Origin: Phycisphaerales bacterium
GTDB taxonomy: Bacteria; Planctomycetota; Phycisphaerae; Sedimentisphaerales; Anaerobacaceae
DNA length: 63,054 nt
Reading direction: 5' to 3'
Assembly (NCBI GenBank): GCA_003170415.1
Contig: PMZJ01000018.1
Location: 1-63,054, forward strand
Below the pieces are notes generated by a model, which had not been told where the DNA came from, made no database searches, and saw nothing but the letters and a program-made list of their open reading frames with translations. Positions 46,479 through 54,730 of this stretch are shown here, piece after piece. A program made the translations under genes and the position numbers. Position 1 is the first letter of the stretch, and each line of letters starts with the position of its first letter.

Positions 46479-46992
46479 ACAAACTCGATATAATCAATAG
46501 CCCCACTGCCGTGCACAACATCGAATCCGCAACGTTAAACGCGGGCCAGTGCCTCCCGCGCCAATACACAACGTCGATAAAATCACGCACTAATCCCCCG
46601 TTGAATACCCGGTCGTAAAGATTGCCCGATACCCCCGCCGCGAATAACGCCAGTGCAACAACAACAATTTTGCGCTCTCCCCGCGCAAATATAAATATCG
46701 CCAAAATCACCACCAGCGCTATCGCCGATACCGCCACCAGCATCACCCGATGCCCCTCCGCTATCCCGAACGCCGCCCCAGTATTTACCGCTAATTGCAG
46801 CCGCAGAAAACCCTCTATGATTGCGACGCCCTGCTCCCGCAAACCCCCAAGCCAGCCAAACACCGCGCTTTTCGTCCACAAATCAAACGTCAGGCCCCCT
46901 ATAAAAATCGGCCAGAAAATCAGATGACGAATACAGGAAGATAGAGGAGAAAGAACGGAAGACGGCATCTTCAGTTCTCTGTCATCTGTCAT
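46435..46992 (-). CDS. lspA: lipoprotein signal peptidase
   Basis: LspA removes signal peptides from prolipoproteins after lipid addition. It is a four-helix membrane aspartyl protease; conserved motifs are LQLAVNTGAAFG, GNLYDRVFNGGLVRDFID and FNVADS, with the catalytic Asp residues in RDFID and VADS. The product is 185 residues from 46992. Its first ~9 codons lie in a low-complexity 'gatgacagatgacagag' repeat, so the start at 46968 (Met9) is a real alternative. Several lipoproteins in the window are likely clients. Confidence 0.93.
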   Translation of the reverse strand: MTDDRELKMPSSVLSPLSSCIRHLIFWPIFIGGLTFDLWTKSAVFGWLGGLREQGVAIIEGFLRLQLAVNTGAAFGIAEGHRVMLVAVSAIALVVILAIFIFARGERKIVVVALALFAAGVSGNLYDRVFNGGLVRDFIDVVYWRGRHWPAFNVADSMLCTAVGLLIISSLFSPESCQKPAQPQK

Positions 46993-47013
46993 CTGTCTTC
47001 AGTCCTCTGCTTA

Positions 47014-47991
47014 TTACTTCGAGTATTTTTCTATCAGTCTGTTAAGCCGGTCACTCCTCGGCTGGTCGGGTTTGATGCTCAATGACTGTCGCCACAATTC
47101 CACCGCCTGCGCCTTCAGACCCGCATCTTCTTCCGCGAGCGCCTTAGTCATATACGCCACACCAAGCCCCCGGTACGCCTCCCAGTCCATATTGTTTACC
47201 TTGATGGCCTGCCTGTAATTGTCTATGGCCTGATTTACGTCGTCTAACTGCAGAAAACAATAACCCAGATACTGATACGCGGAACTATTCTCCGGCTGCA
47301 TCTGAGTTACCGTCGTAAACAATTCCCTCGCCGGCTCTACGCGTTTCGTCCGCAGATACGCCACCGCAAGCGACATCATCGTCCCGGTATTATTGCTGTC
47401 CATCTCCAGCGCACGCTTGTATGACCGCACCGCCTGCTCGTAATCCCTCTGCGAGTCATATATGTTGCCTAAAAGCTGGTGAAGCTCGCCGGTATTCGGG
47501 TCTATCCGCTCCGCCCTTTTCCCATAAACAAGCGCCTGGTTGTAATCATTTACCTCGTAAAGACACTTCGCGGTATTCAGGTTCGCCTCAAAATGGTTGG
47601 GCTTCAGCTCGCACGCCCTGCGATACGCCTTGACCGCCAGCGCAAACTCTTTCATCGTCTGATATACGCGCCCCAAACTGAAATAATCCCTGAACGACCA
47701 CGGGTTAAGCCGGGTCGCCGCATCGTATGATGCCGCGCTTTTTTGATAATCCTGCTCCTGCTCGTAAATCTCCCCCAGCAGCGAGTGCGCCAGCGAGAAC
47801 CGCTTGTCGGCCTTTGTCGCCTCGTTGAGTTTCTCGATGGCCTTGTCGTTCTCATTAAGCTCCTTCAACGACACCGCGTCAACGTATAGCTCCACCGCCT
47901 GCTGCCGGCCCGTGCAGCCACCGGCCAACTGTAACGCGATACACGCTATCGCCAACAAAACCAATAATCGAACGCCCCTTCTTTCGGACAT
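47014..47991 (-). CDS. TPR-repeat lipoprotein
   Basis: A 325-residue protein from the ATG at 47989-47991 (frame open to 48021). The signal peptide ends in the lipobox LAGGC. Seven or so consecutive tetratricopeptide repeats follow, for example AHSLLGEIYEQEQDYQKSA, YFSLGRVYQTMKEFALAVKA and LHQLLGNIYDSQRDYEQAVR. Such proteins act as scaffolds for envelope assemblies; the partner is unknown. It ends 22 bases before lspA and probably shares its transcript. Confidence 0.88.
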   Translation of the reverse strand: MSERRGVRLLVLLAIACIALQLAGGCTGRQQAVELYVDAVSLKELNENDKAIEKLNEATKADKRFSLAHSLLGEIYEQEQDYQKSAASYDAATRLNPWSFRDYFSLGRVYQTMKEFALAVKAYRRACELKPNHFEANLNTAKCLYEVNDYNQALVYGKRAERIDPNTGELHQLLGNIYDSQRDYEQAVRSYKRALEMDSNNTGTMMSLAVAYLRTKRVEPARELFTTVTQMQPENSSAYQYLGYCFLQLDDVNQAIDNYRQAIKVNNMDWEAYRGLGVAYMTKALAEEDAGLKAQAVELWRQSLSIKPDQPRSDRLNRLIEKYSK

Positions 47992-48175
47992 CCTGTTTTC
48001 CCCACATAAAACTGAACTCAAAAAACAAACCTTACTTATAATATATCGTCATAATACGCTGTAAACCCTCAAATTATATTGTGATAACCAGCTCTGTCAA
48101 AACCTTTCGCCCTCCCGCCAGTATCCCCCCAAACCCCATTGGCAAATTCATTTCACCCGCGCCCAATCTTCGATG

Positions 48176-48204
48176 TTGATTATTGCCCGCAAATGCTTTA
48201 ATAT
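48176..48204 (+). promoter_or_regulatory. yajC-secDF promoter
   Basis: TTGATT (48176-48181) and TAATAT (48199-48204) are separated by 17 bases, about 135 bases before yajC. The leader then contains a GC-rich stretch (48270-48320). The rest of 47992-48338 shows no gene. Confidence 0.55.
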
Positions 48205-48338
48205 CTTTCGTTTACCTGTTAAGTAGTGGAATTCTTTGTCTCGTCTCGGCGAAGGCAGATATTTGCCGGAGCTTGGACAGGGTGGGCTGTGCCCCCCGGG
48301 TTTGCTATGCCGAGCCGTAGCCGGAAAGGAACGCGAAT

Positions 48339-48767
48339 ATGGAAAATTTGTGGATAGTAGCACAGGCAACCGAAACGCAGGGCCAACCGGAGGTCCCGGC
48401 GGAACCGGTGGGGCAAAACCAGGGCATAACCAGGACTATGACGGCTGCCGACCCAAACACCGCACACACTGCCGCCCCTATGAGCTCCCAGTCGTCAAAC
48501 TATATGCAGTTGCTTTTCATCGGCGGTATTTTCGTGGTTATGTACTTTATCCTCTTCCGCGAACCCCGAAAACGCCAGAGACAGCAGCAGCAGATGGTTC
48601 AGTCCATCAAAAAGAACGACAAAGTCAGGACCGTCGGCGGAATAATCGGAATCGTCGTCGATGTCAAAGACGACGAGATTGTGCTAAAAGTCGATGAGTC
48701 AAACAATACCAAAATCAGGGTCATGGCTTCTGCCATCGGAAAAAACCTCTCAAACGAAGAAAAATAA
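48339..48767 (+). CDS. yajC: preprotein translocase subunit YajC
   Basis: YajC is a small membrane component associated with SecDF in the Sec translocase. The 142-residue protein has a ~50-residue Gln/Ala/Thr-rich N-terminal extension before its single membrane helix (MQLLFIGGIFVVMYFILF), then the cytoplasmic fold FREPRKRQRQQQQM and KKNDKVRTVGGIIGIVVDVK. The extension is longer than in E. coli YajC (110 residues). secDF follows after 25 bases. Confidence 0.94.
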   Translation: MENLWIVAQATETQGQPEVPAEPVGQNQGITRTMTAADPNTAHTAAPMSSQSSNYMQLLFIGGIFVVMYFILFREPRKRQRQQQQMVQSIKKNDKVRTVGGIIGIVVDVKDDEIVLKVDESNNTKIRVMASAIGKNLSNEEK

Positions 48768-48792
48768 AGGCCGGATATAACAAGGATTTGAT

Positions 48793-51700
48793 ATGGATAA
48801 GAATCTCTCGTGGAAAATCATATTGGTTGTTGCTTTGGTCATCTTGGCGGCCTGGACGTTGTATCCGCCGAGCAAAACTCTCAAGCCGGGTATTGACCTC
48901 GGCGGCGGAACAAGCTTGATTTACGAAGTTGACGCCAAGGGCCTCAGCTCAGAAGAAAAAAGAGGCCTCTCTGAAAGAGTCATTACCGTCCTGCGACGGC
49001 GTATCGACCCAGCCAACATACAAAACCTCGTCTGGAGACCGCAGGGCAGCACAAGGTTTGAAATACAGATGCCCCTCGCCAGCGCCGAGGCCAGGGATAA
49101 AAGAACGCAATACGAAACGGCCCTGAGCAACCTTCTGGCCAACAATGTCACCCAGGCCGCCATAATGCGCTCCGTCGCAAAACCACAGGATCAGCGAGCA
49201 AAGGACTTCGAACGATTCGCTCGCGATTCCAATGAAAGAGCACGCGTCCTCGACGACTTCGCAAAAACCTATGATGAGCGAAAAACGCTCCAGCAGCAAA
49301 GAGACGAAGTCGCAAATCAGATGGTTACTCCCGAAAACTTAATAAAACTCGCCGGGCTTAAACTTGATGATATCAAGATTCAGGTCGTCGATTGGGCCAA
49401 ACTCGATGGCGATAAACGCAAACAAGCCATCATTAAGTTCCTCGGCTCCGAGAGCAATCTTGACCTGCTTACCCGCTATACAGAGATGTATGGCAAATGG
49501 GCCGATGTGGTGGACCGCCTGACCGAACCTGAAAATGGCGCAAATGCCCGCTATACCAAGGCGGCACAGACCCTCCACAAGCTGAATTTGTCTAATGAGC
49601 AGGTAACTGCCGCGCTCGAGGCCGGAGCACCTGGTTCCTTCGGGGCCAATAAGGCAATTGAGGCACTCAAAACAGAATTCCCCGAGCTGGCTGACAAAAT
49701 CAGCAAAGTTACGACCGCCTACAACGCCTATTTCCCATTCAGAGGCCGACTCGACGACCCCGGCGACCTCCAGCGAATGCTCAAAGGTGCAGGCATTCTC
49801 GAATTCAGAATCCTCCCGACGGAAGGACACCCGGAAGTCGATTCGGCACAGATGAAGGCCTATGTCGAAACACTCAAAACAAAAGGACCCAAGTACCCCC
49901 TCGACGACCAGTATGTCTGGCTCGAAATCGAAAAGCCCGCTGAATGGCACGTCGCCGATAGAGCAGGCCGACCGGCCATCACCGCCCAGTTCGGAAACAA
50001 AGTATATGTCCTCGCCAGCAACAGAAAAGCCAAAGACGAGGTTATGCTCCACACGGGCCTGAAGGACTGGAAACTCAATAAGTCCACCCCGGGCCAGGAC
50101 CAGCAGGGCCGACGAGCCATTAATTTCGAACTCGATGAACGCGGCGGAGCGCTCTTCATGAACGTAACGGGCAAAAATATCGATAGGCCCCTCTGTATCG
50201 TCCTCGATGGTACCGCGATTTCCGCCCCCAACATACAGGCCAGAATTTATACCCATGGCCAGATTACAGGCGGTTTCACTCAGATACAAGTCGAGGATAT
50301 GGTCAGCAAACTCAACGCCGGGTCACTCCCCGCTCGACTCATCGAAGAGCCCATTTCCATCAAAACCATAGGCCCTTCCATCGGTGCCGATAACCTCCAA
50401 AAGGGTTTGAAATCCGGTTTTGTAGGGCTGGTATGCGTAATTCTCTTTATGCTCGTTTACTATACCATTGGCGGCGCCATCGCCGATATGGCCCTGCTGC
50501 TGAACATCCTGTTTCTCCTTGCCATTATGGCCGGACTGAGCGCCACCTTCACACTGCCCGGTATCGCGGGCGTCATACTCACAATCGGTATGGCCGTCGA
50601 TGCCAACGTCCTTATCTTCGAAAGAATTCGCGAGGAACAGCAAAAAGGTGCCTCGCTGGCGGTTTCCATTAAAAACGGCTACGAAAGGGCCTTCAGCGCC
50701 ATTTTCGATTCCAACGTCACGACTATTATGACTGCCGCGATTCTATACTGGGTTGCCTCGGAGGAAATTAAGGGCTTTGCTATCACACTTATCCTCGGTC
50801 TTTCCTCGAGCTTGTTCACCTCCCTGTTTGTTACACGCATGATTTTCGACTGGCTCCTCAAAAAGAAAATTATCAAGGACCACCTGGTCTTTCTGCACCT
50901 CATTCGAAAGCCAAATATCGACTGGATGAAAGCCCTGCCCATATTCCTCACCATTTCGGCAATACTGACTATCGGCGGCGTGACCCTCTTCCTTGTCAGG
51001 GACGATACCAAAAACAGCAAATACGATATCGAATTCACAGGCGGAACCAGCGTCCAGATTAACCTCGTGGAGGGCTCTCATCTCGACAGGCAGCAGGTCG
51101 AAGACAGAATTCATAAAAAAGGCGAAGAGCTGAATAACAAGGCCATTGCAGCCGCCACGGTTTACAGCGTCGGCGACACAGGCAACCAATACGAAATTAC
51201 CACAACCGAGACAAATAAAACAAAGACAATCGTCGCCTTCTCAGCAGGCCAGTGGACCGTCGAATCGGTCACCGCGGCTGTCAAAAAGGCCGCCGACGCC
51301 CAGCAGGCCGAACTGCCGCACCTCGTTGTCACGCCCGAAAAGTCGGGCCAGACCTTTGCCGTCAGCACAAGCCAGTTAAATAAAAACACAGTCGCTGACG
51401 TTCTCAAATCGGCCTTCCCTGACGCCAATATCTCTGACCCGCAATTTGACGAAGTGGTTTCAAACGTCATTCTCGCCGCCTTTGGGGACCAGCTCGAAAT
51501 CCGTAAAAATCTCAAGCCAACGATTACCTCCACAGAAAAAATGACCGAATCAATGCTCGAATATTCTCCCGAACTCCTCGATTTCATCGGCGGCGTTGCC
51601 GTCAGGTGCGAGCTTGGAACAAGCGCTTCAGCCGCTGAAATCAGTCAGAGATTCGAAGAGTTGAAATACAAACCAGAGATGAGAGGCGAAACCTGGTATT

Positions 51701-52485
51701 CTTACCGAATCCTCGACTCGAACCTTAAAACAATGGACCCTAATCTGCCGGTCAAGTCCTTTGTTTATCTCGCCGCCGAACCAGAGCTTGCCGTAGGCAG
51801 TTCCGACTCGGACATCTGGACTCAATTTGTCGATGGCGAAAAAACAAAGGTCACTGACGCGATGCAAATCGCTTCGTCCCTGCCACACGTAACACAGATA
51901 AGCCCCTCCGTCGGAAAAGAGGCCAAAACCGCCGCCTTGATTGCCGCGATTTTGTCCCTGATTGCGATGCTGATTTACCTGGCGATTCGGTTTGGTGACG
52001 TGCGATACGGCATAGGCGGCATAGTTACCCTCGCCCACGACACCACCGCTACGATGGGCGCGCTGATGTGCTGCGCATTTATCTCCGCCACGGCAATAGG
52101 CCAAAAACTGCTTATCGGCGATTTCAAAATTGATATGGTGATGGTGGGTGCGTTCCTGACCCTGCTGGGTTATTCGATTAACGATACCATTATCGTTTAC
52201 GACCGTATTCGCGAAAACCGCAAAAAAGGAACCCTTACGCCCCAGCTTATCAACGACAGTATCAATGCCACTCTTTCCAGGACCATCCTGACCAGCACGA
52301 CCGTTTTCCTCGTGGTATTTATTATGTACATCTTCGGCGGCAAAGGACTCAGGGGCTTTAACTTCGCTATGCTCTTTGGCGTTATCGAAGGAACCTATTC
52401 ATCAATCGCGATATCTGCGCCGATATTGTTAATAAGGGCACGAGTGGCGGTCAACAAACCCGCCCCTAAGCAACAGCAGAACTGA
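48793..52485 (+). CDS. secDF: fused protein-export subunits SecD-SecF
   Basis: SecDF uses the proton gradient to help pull exported proteins through SecYEG. The 1230-residue frame holds SecD (residues 1-690) and SecF (about 705-1230) with about twelve membrane helices. SecD: helix 1 near residues 8-24, DLGGGTSLIYEV, then the five-helix block from about 536 with AVDANVLIFERIREE. SecF: EFTGGTSVQINL near 755 and the helix block from about 1044 with SINDTIIVYDRIREN. Both periplasmic regions are enlarged: a coiled-coil-like insert at about 90-300 in SecD and a ~300-residue loop in SecF, against 615 plus 323 residues in E. coli. Confidence 0.95.
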   Translation: MDKNLSWKIILVVALVILAAWTLYPPSKTLKPGIDLGGGTSLIYEVDAKGLSSEEKRGLSERVITVLRRRIDPANIQNLVWRPQGSTRFEIQMPLASAEARDKRTQYETALSNLLANNVTQAAIMRSVAKPQDQRAKDFERFARDSNERARVLDDFAKTYDERKTLQQQRDEVANQMVTPENLIKLAGLKLDDIKIQVVDWAKLDGDKRKQAIIKFLGSESNLDLLTRYTEMYGKWADVVDRLTEPENGANARYTKAAQTLHKLNLSNEQVTAALEAGAPGSFGANKAIEALKTEFPELADKISKVTTAYNAYFPFRGRLDDPGDLQRMLKGAGILEFRILPTEGHPEVDSAQMKAYVETLKTKGPKYPLDDQYVWLEIEKPAEWHVADRAGRPAITAQFGNKVYVLASNRKAKDEVMLHTGLKDWKLNKSTPGQDQQGRRAINFELDERGGALFMNVTGKNIDRPLCIVLDGTAISAPNIQARIYTHGQITGGFTQIQVEDMVSKLNAGSLPARLIEEPISIKTIGPSIGADNLQKGLKSGFVGLVCVILFMLVYYTIGGAIADMALLLNILFLLAIMAGLSATFTLPGIAGVILTIGMAVDANVLIFERIREEQQKGASLAVSIKNGYERAFSAIFDSNVTTIMTAAILYWVASEEIKGFAITLILGLSSSLFTSLFVTRMIFDWLLKKKIIKDHLVFLHLIRKPNIDWMKALPIFLTISAILTIGGVTLFLVRDDTKNSKYDIEFTGGTSVQINLVEGSHLDRQQVEDRIHKKGEELNNKAIAAATVYSVGDTGNQYEITTTETNKTKTIVAFSAGQWTVESVTAAVKKAADAQQAELPHLVVTPEKSGQTFAVSTSQLNKNTVADVLKSAFPDANISDPQFDEVVSNVILAAFGDQLEIRKNLKPTITSTEKMTESMLEYSPELLDFIGGVAVRCELGTSASAAEISQRFEELKYKPEMRGETWYSYRILDSNLKTMDPNLPVKSFVYLAAEPELAVGSSDSDIWTQFVDGEKTKVTDAMQIASSLPHVTQISPSVGKEAKTAALIAAILSLIAMLIYLAIRFGDVRYGIGGIVTLAHDTTATMGALMCCAFISATAIGQKLLIGDFKIDMVMVGAFLTLLGYSINDTIIVYDRIRENRKKGTLTPQLINDSINATLSRTILTSTTVFLVVFIMYIFGGKGLRGFNFAMLFGVIEGTYSSIAISAPILLIRARVAVNKPAPKQQQN

Positions 52486-52501
52486 TTGTTTGGTTATGAT
52501 T

Positions 52502-52535
52502 TACCCTCCATAGTCCGAAGGGCGAAGGAGGGGTA
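52502..52535 (+). promoter_or_regulatory. hairpin over the LysM-gene ribosome site
   Basis: TACCCTCC (52502-52509) can pair with GGAGGGGTA (52527-52535, one bulged G), hiding the GGAGG that precedes the TTG start at 52536. Confidence 0.4.
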
Positions 52536-53003
52536 TTGAATGTCGGCGATATGCAAAAGGACTTTAAAACCGGTCTGGCAATCGGCGTAACGCTGGCTGC
52601 GGGTACCATCCTTTGGCTTGCCACCCTGCCAAACCTTAGCGCACAGGCCCGCGCACTCCAGGCCGCCTCTAATATAAATCCCTCTCCCCAAACCTCGCCA
52701 ATTGCATCGTCGCCGGCAACCTCACCCATACCGCCTGATTCCGAACTACGAAATACAAACGACGACACGCAGCGAAGCGCAGAACCCGCTTCGGAAATAC
52801 GAGATACGAGACACGAGATACAAAATACGAACACCGAACAACCCCCAAGAATTCACATTGTCCAGAAGGGCGACACTCTTTCTTCTATCTCCGTCAAATA
52901 CTATGGCTCCGCCCGTCAATGGCGTAAAATCGTCGCCGCCAACCGCTCGAATCTGCCGGACCCGAATCACCTCGTTCCCGGCAGCAAGCTTATTATCCCT
53001 TAG
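52536..53003 (+). CDS. membrane-anchored LysM-domain protein
   Basis: A 155-residue protein from a TTG with AAGGAGG just upstream. One N-terminal membrane helix (residues 12-31) is followed by a Pro/Ser-rich and then Arg/Asp/Thr/Asn-rich linker (about 45-103) and a C-terminal LysM domain (HIVQKGDTLSSISVKYYGSA ... HLVPGSKLIIP). LysM binds N-acetylglucosamine chains, so the protein may anchor the envelope to peptidoglycan. Part of the linker is encoded by a REP-like palindrome and 'gatacgaga' repeats. It follows secDF by 50 bases. Confidence 0.85.
   Translation: MNVGDMQKDFKTGLAIGVTLAAGTILWLATLPNLSAQARALQAASNINPSPQTSPIASSPATSPIPPDSELRNTNDDTQRSAEPASEIRDTRHEIQNTNTEQPPRIHIVQKGDTLSSISVKYYGSARQWRKIVAANRSNLPDPNHLVPGSKLIIP
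52773..52793. repeat. REP-like palindrome copy B, inside the LysM gene
   Basis: CGAAGCG (52773-52779) and CGCTTCG (52787-52793) repeat the hairpin at 54-74. Downstream, 52795-52835 is a run of 'gaaatacgagatacgaga' units. All of it is in frame and translated as the protein linker. Confidence 0.6.
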
Positions 53004-53064
53004 CGCAAGTAGAAATCCGAAAACGGCTCCTGACCCATTTTTCTCAGGAAGGAATGGTTTTAAA

Positions 53065-53691
53065 ATGCGACTAATAATTAAGATAGGACTTTCAATTTTA
53101 ATAGTTATTACAATATTATTATTGCTAGGAATTATCCCCCCGGTCGTCTACGTTTGTAAAATGCATAATGTGCTCTCTCAAAATGGGCTGAGAATGACAA
53201 AAATGATTGGATCTGACGTGATTAGTTACGCCCAAAACCATGGTAGGATGCCAAATTCCAATTTATGGTGTAATCAGCTTATGGAAAGCTCATCAAATCT
53301 TTCTAAGCATGATTTCGGGATAGGACAATACCCTGAAGTTCAATGTGCGATCGCATATAATAGAAATTTATCAGATGTTCCTATTGCAAACCTGCCAGGT
53401 AATATTGTGGTCCTTTTTGAAGCGGATGGGCAGATGAACCTTGCCGGAGATGCTAATACAATTGCAAAAAGTCGTACAAAAGATATATATTTGGATTCTT
53501 GGTTTTATAAAGAAAAATATATATTTATCTATTTCTTTGACAAGACCATCGTTAAATACCGTTTGCCTGATGGTGCTGTGTCAAAATATGATCCCGAAAG
53601 AAAGCAGTTTCTATCATATGTGAATAATAGCCCATATTTACCATTGCAATGGCAGCCAACTACTCAAACCGCAACACAGGACGGTAAGTGA
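53065..53691 (+). CDS. orphan protein with N-terminal membrane helix
   Basis: A 208-residue product from the ATG at 53065-53067, preceded by AGGAAGGA; a longer frame upstream overlaps the LysM gene in another frame and is not credible. Residues 3-27 form one membrane helix, and the rest is probably extracytoplasmic. The layout (single helix, then ISYAQNHGRMPNSNLW and VLFEADGQMNLAGD) resembles planctomycete pseudopilin-like H-x9-DG proteins, but the usual GFTL prepilin site is absent. The gene is clearly more AT-rich than secDF upstream, suggesting transfer. Confidence 0.65.
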   Translation: MRLIIKIGLSILIVITILLLLGIIPPVVYVCKMHNVLSQNGLRMTKMIGSDVISYAQNHGRMPNSNLWCNQLMESSSNLSKHDFGIGQYPEVQCAIAYNRNLSDVPIANLPGNIVVLFEADGQMNLAGDANTIAKSRTKDIYLDSWFYKEKYIFIYFFDKTIVKYRLPDGAVSKYDPERKQFLSYVNNSPYLPLQWQPTTQTATQDGK

Positions 53692-53730
53692 GCGCGGCGG
53701 GGGAAAAGGGGACAAGGATTGTTTTTTGAA

Positions 53731-53761
53731 ATATCAAATCATAAATCAAAAATAATAAATC
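53731..53761. repeat. 'aaatcataaatc' repeat
   Basis: An AT-rich run of ATAAATC/CAAATC units between the orphan gene and the tRNA. A similar run at 5027-5062 encodes the LipB-LipA linker. Confidence 0.5.
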
Positions 53762-53767
53762 GAGGAA

Positions 53768-53851
53768 TGCCCGGGACAGGAGTCGAACCTGCATGAGCCG
53801 AAGCCCACCAGCCCCTCAAGCTGGCGCGTCTGCCAGTTCCGCCACCCGGGC
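53768..53851 (-). tRNA. tRNA-Leu (anticodon GAG)
   Basis: The minus strand folds as a class II tRNA. The acceptor arm is GCCCGGG/CCCGGGC with discriminator A, the anticodon stem CCAGC/GCTGG encloses the loop TTGAGGG (anticodon GAG), a long variable arm (GGGCTTCGGCTC) is present, and the T arm contains GTTCGACTC. It decodes CUC/CUU leucine codons. CCA is not encoded, so it must be added. It is alone, between an orphan gene and queE. Confidence 0.95.
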
Positions 53852-53914
53852 GAGCTATTATTGATTATTGACGATTAGACGTCGAAAGTCAATTGCATTT
53901 CAAAATGGCTATTT

Positions 53915-53985
53915 ACCGCAGAGACCGCCGAGCACGCAGAGATATTTTTTTGTTATTTCTCCGCGACCTCTGCGTTCTCCGCGGT
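53915..53985. repeat. imperfect inverted 'cgcagag' repeat
   Basis: Left arm 53915-53941 (ACCGCAGAGACC ... CACGCAGAG) and right arm 53967-53985 (CCTCTGCGTTCTCCGCGGT) are imperfect complements around a T-rich loop. It belongs to the 'accgcagagaacgcagag' family common in environmental bacterial genomes. Confidence 0.55.
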
Positions 53986-53995
53986 GAGTTAAGGT

Positions 53996-54721
53996 TTATT
54001 TTCCTTTCATTCCGTCGTATAGCAGAATATGCAGCCGCTGGCAAAAAACATAACCCGCTTCTTTACACAATTGTGCGACCATAGGCGATTTGGCAATTAG
54101 CTCATCCCTCTTCTTCGCCTGGGGCATAAGCATTACTTTCTCGGCGGATACCCCCCCGATTTGCTCCACGGCCTGCTGAATCTCCGGCAGGTCATCGGGC
54201 GAATCCACCACGAATTTAAGCTGATACGGATAGCGCCTGATTAACTGTCTTATTGAGGAAAAGGGGTCAGCCTGCCCTGCCTGTCCCGAGCGCAGTCGAG
54301 GGGAGCCTTGTTGTCGAAGGGGAGCCGTCTTTATTTTTTGGCCTGAATTTGATAGTTTCGGGCTTACGCTCATCAGGTCGCAGGCAAGCCCCGCAACGAA
54401 CTTGATACCCGCCGTCTCAATCGTGATATGTTTGTTTCGCTCTTTTAACGCCCTGGCAAGGTCGGGCAACTGCGGATTCACCATCGGCTCGCCGCCCGTT
54501 ATCACCACGTATCGGCTGGGCCATTGGACGATTCTGTTGACTATTTCCGATACGGGGAGTTCTTCGCCCTCATTGGCGTCCCAGGCGTATTTCGTATCAC
54601 ACCATTTGCACTGGAGAGGACAGCCCGCCAGACGAATAAATACGCTTGGCGTTCCCGCCAGCAGCCCCTCTCCCTGAAGTGAATAAAAAATTTCGTTTAC
54701 TACCATTTCAGACGCGCGCAC
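53996..54721 (-). CDS. queE: 7-carboxy-7-deazaguanine synthase
   Basis: QueE is a radical-SAM enzyme that contracts carboxytetrahydropterin to the deazaguanine core of queuosine. The 4Fe-4S motif is C34-x3-C38-x2-C41 (CPLQCKWCDT); ITGGEPMVNPQ and SVSPKLSNSG are the SAM and substrate segments. The protein is 241 residues, longer than the usual ~210-220, partly because a dispersed repeat at 54270-54306 adds about 15-20 in-frame residues (SPRLRSGQAGQA) near positions 134-152. The frame opens at a GTG (54721); an ATG at 54706 is an alternative. It starts 9 bases after queC. Confidence 0.93.
   Translation of the reverse strand: MRASEMVVNEIFYSLQGEGLLAGTPSVFIRLAGCPLQCKWCDTKYAWDANEGEELPVSEIVNRIVQWPSRYVVITGGEPMVNPQLPDLARALKERNKHITIETAGIKFVAGLACDLMSVSPKLSNSGQKIKTAPLRQQGSPRLRSGQAGQADPFSSIRQLIRRYPYQLKFVVDSPDDLPEIQQAVEQIGGVSAEKVMLMPQAKKRDELIAKSPMVAQLCKEAGYVFCQRLHILLYDGMKGK
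54270..54306. repeat. 37-base dispersed repeat inside queE
   Basis: 36 of 37 bases are identical to the intergenic copy at 20909-20945 (single T/C difference). It is in frame and read as SPRLRSGQAGQA. Confidence 0.8.
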
Positions 54722-54730
54722 CGCCCTGTG

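Noticed and set aside
48270..48335. SRP (4.5S) RNA-like sequence with 'ccggaaagg' before yajC
   Set aside because: The invariant GGUCAGG and AGCAGCC blocks of SRP RNA are absent.
49339..50289. 316-codon open frame antisense to secDF
   Set aside because: It is the shadow of a long real gene with a strong family match and has no recognisable protein features.
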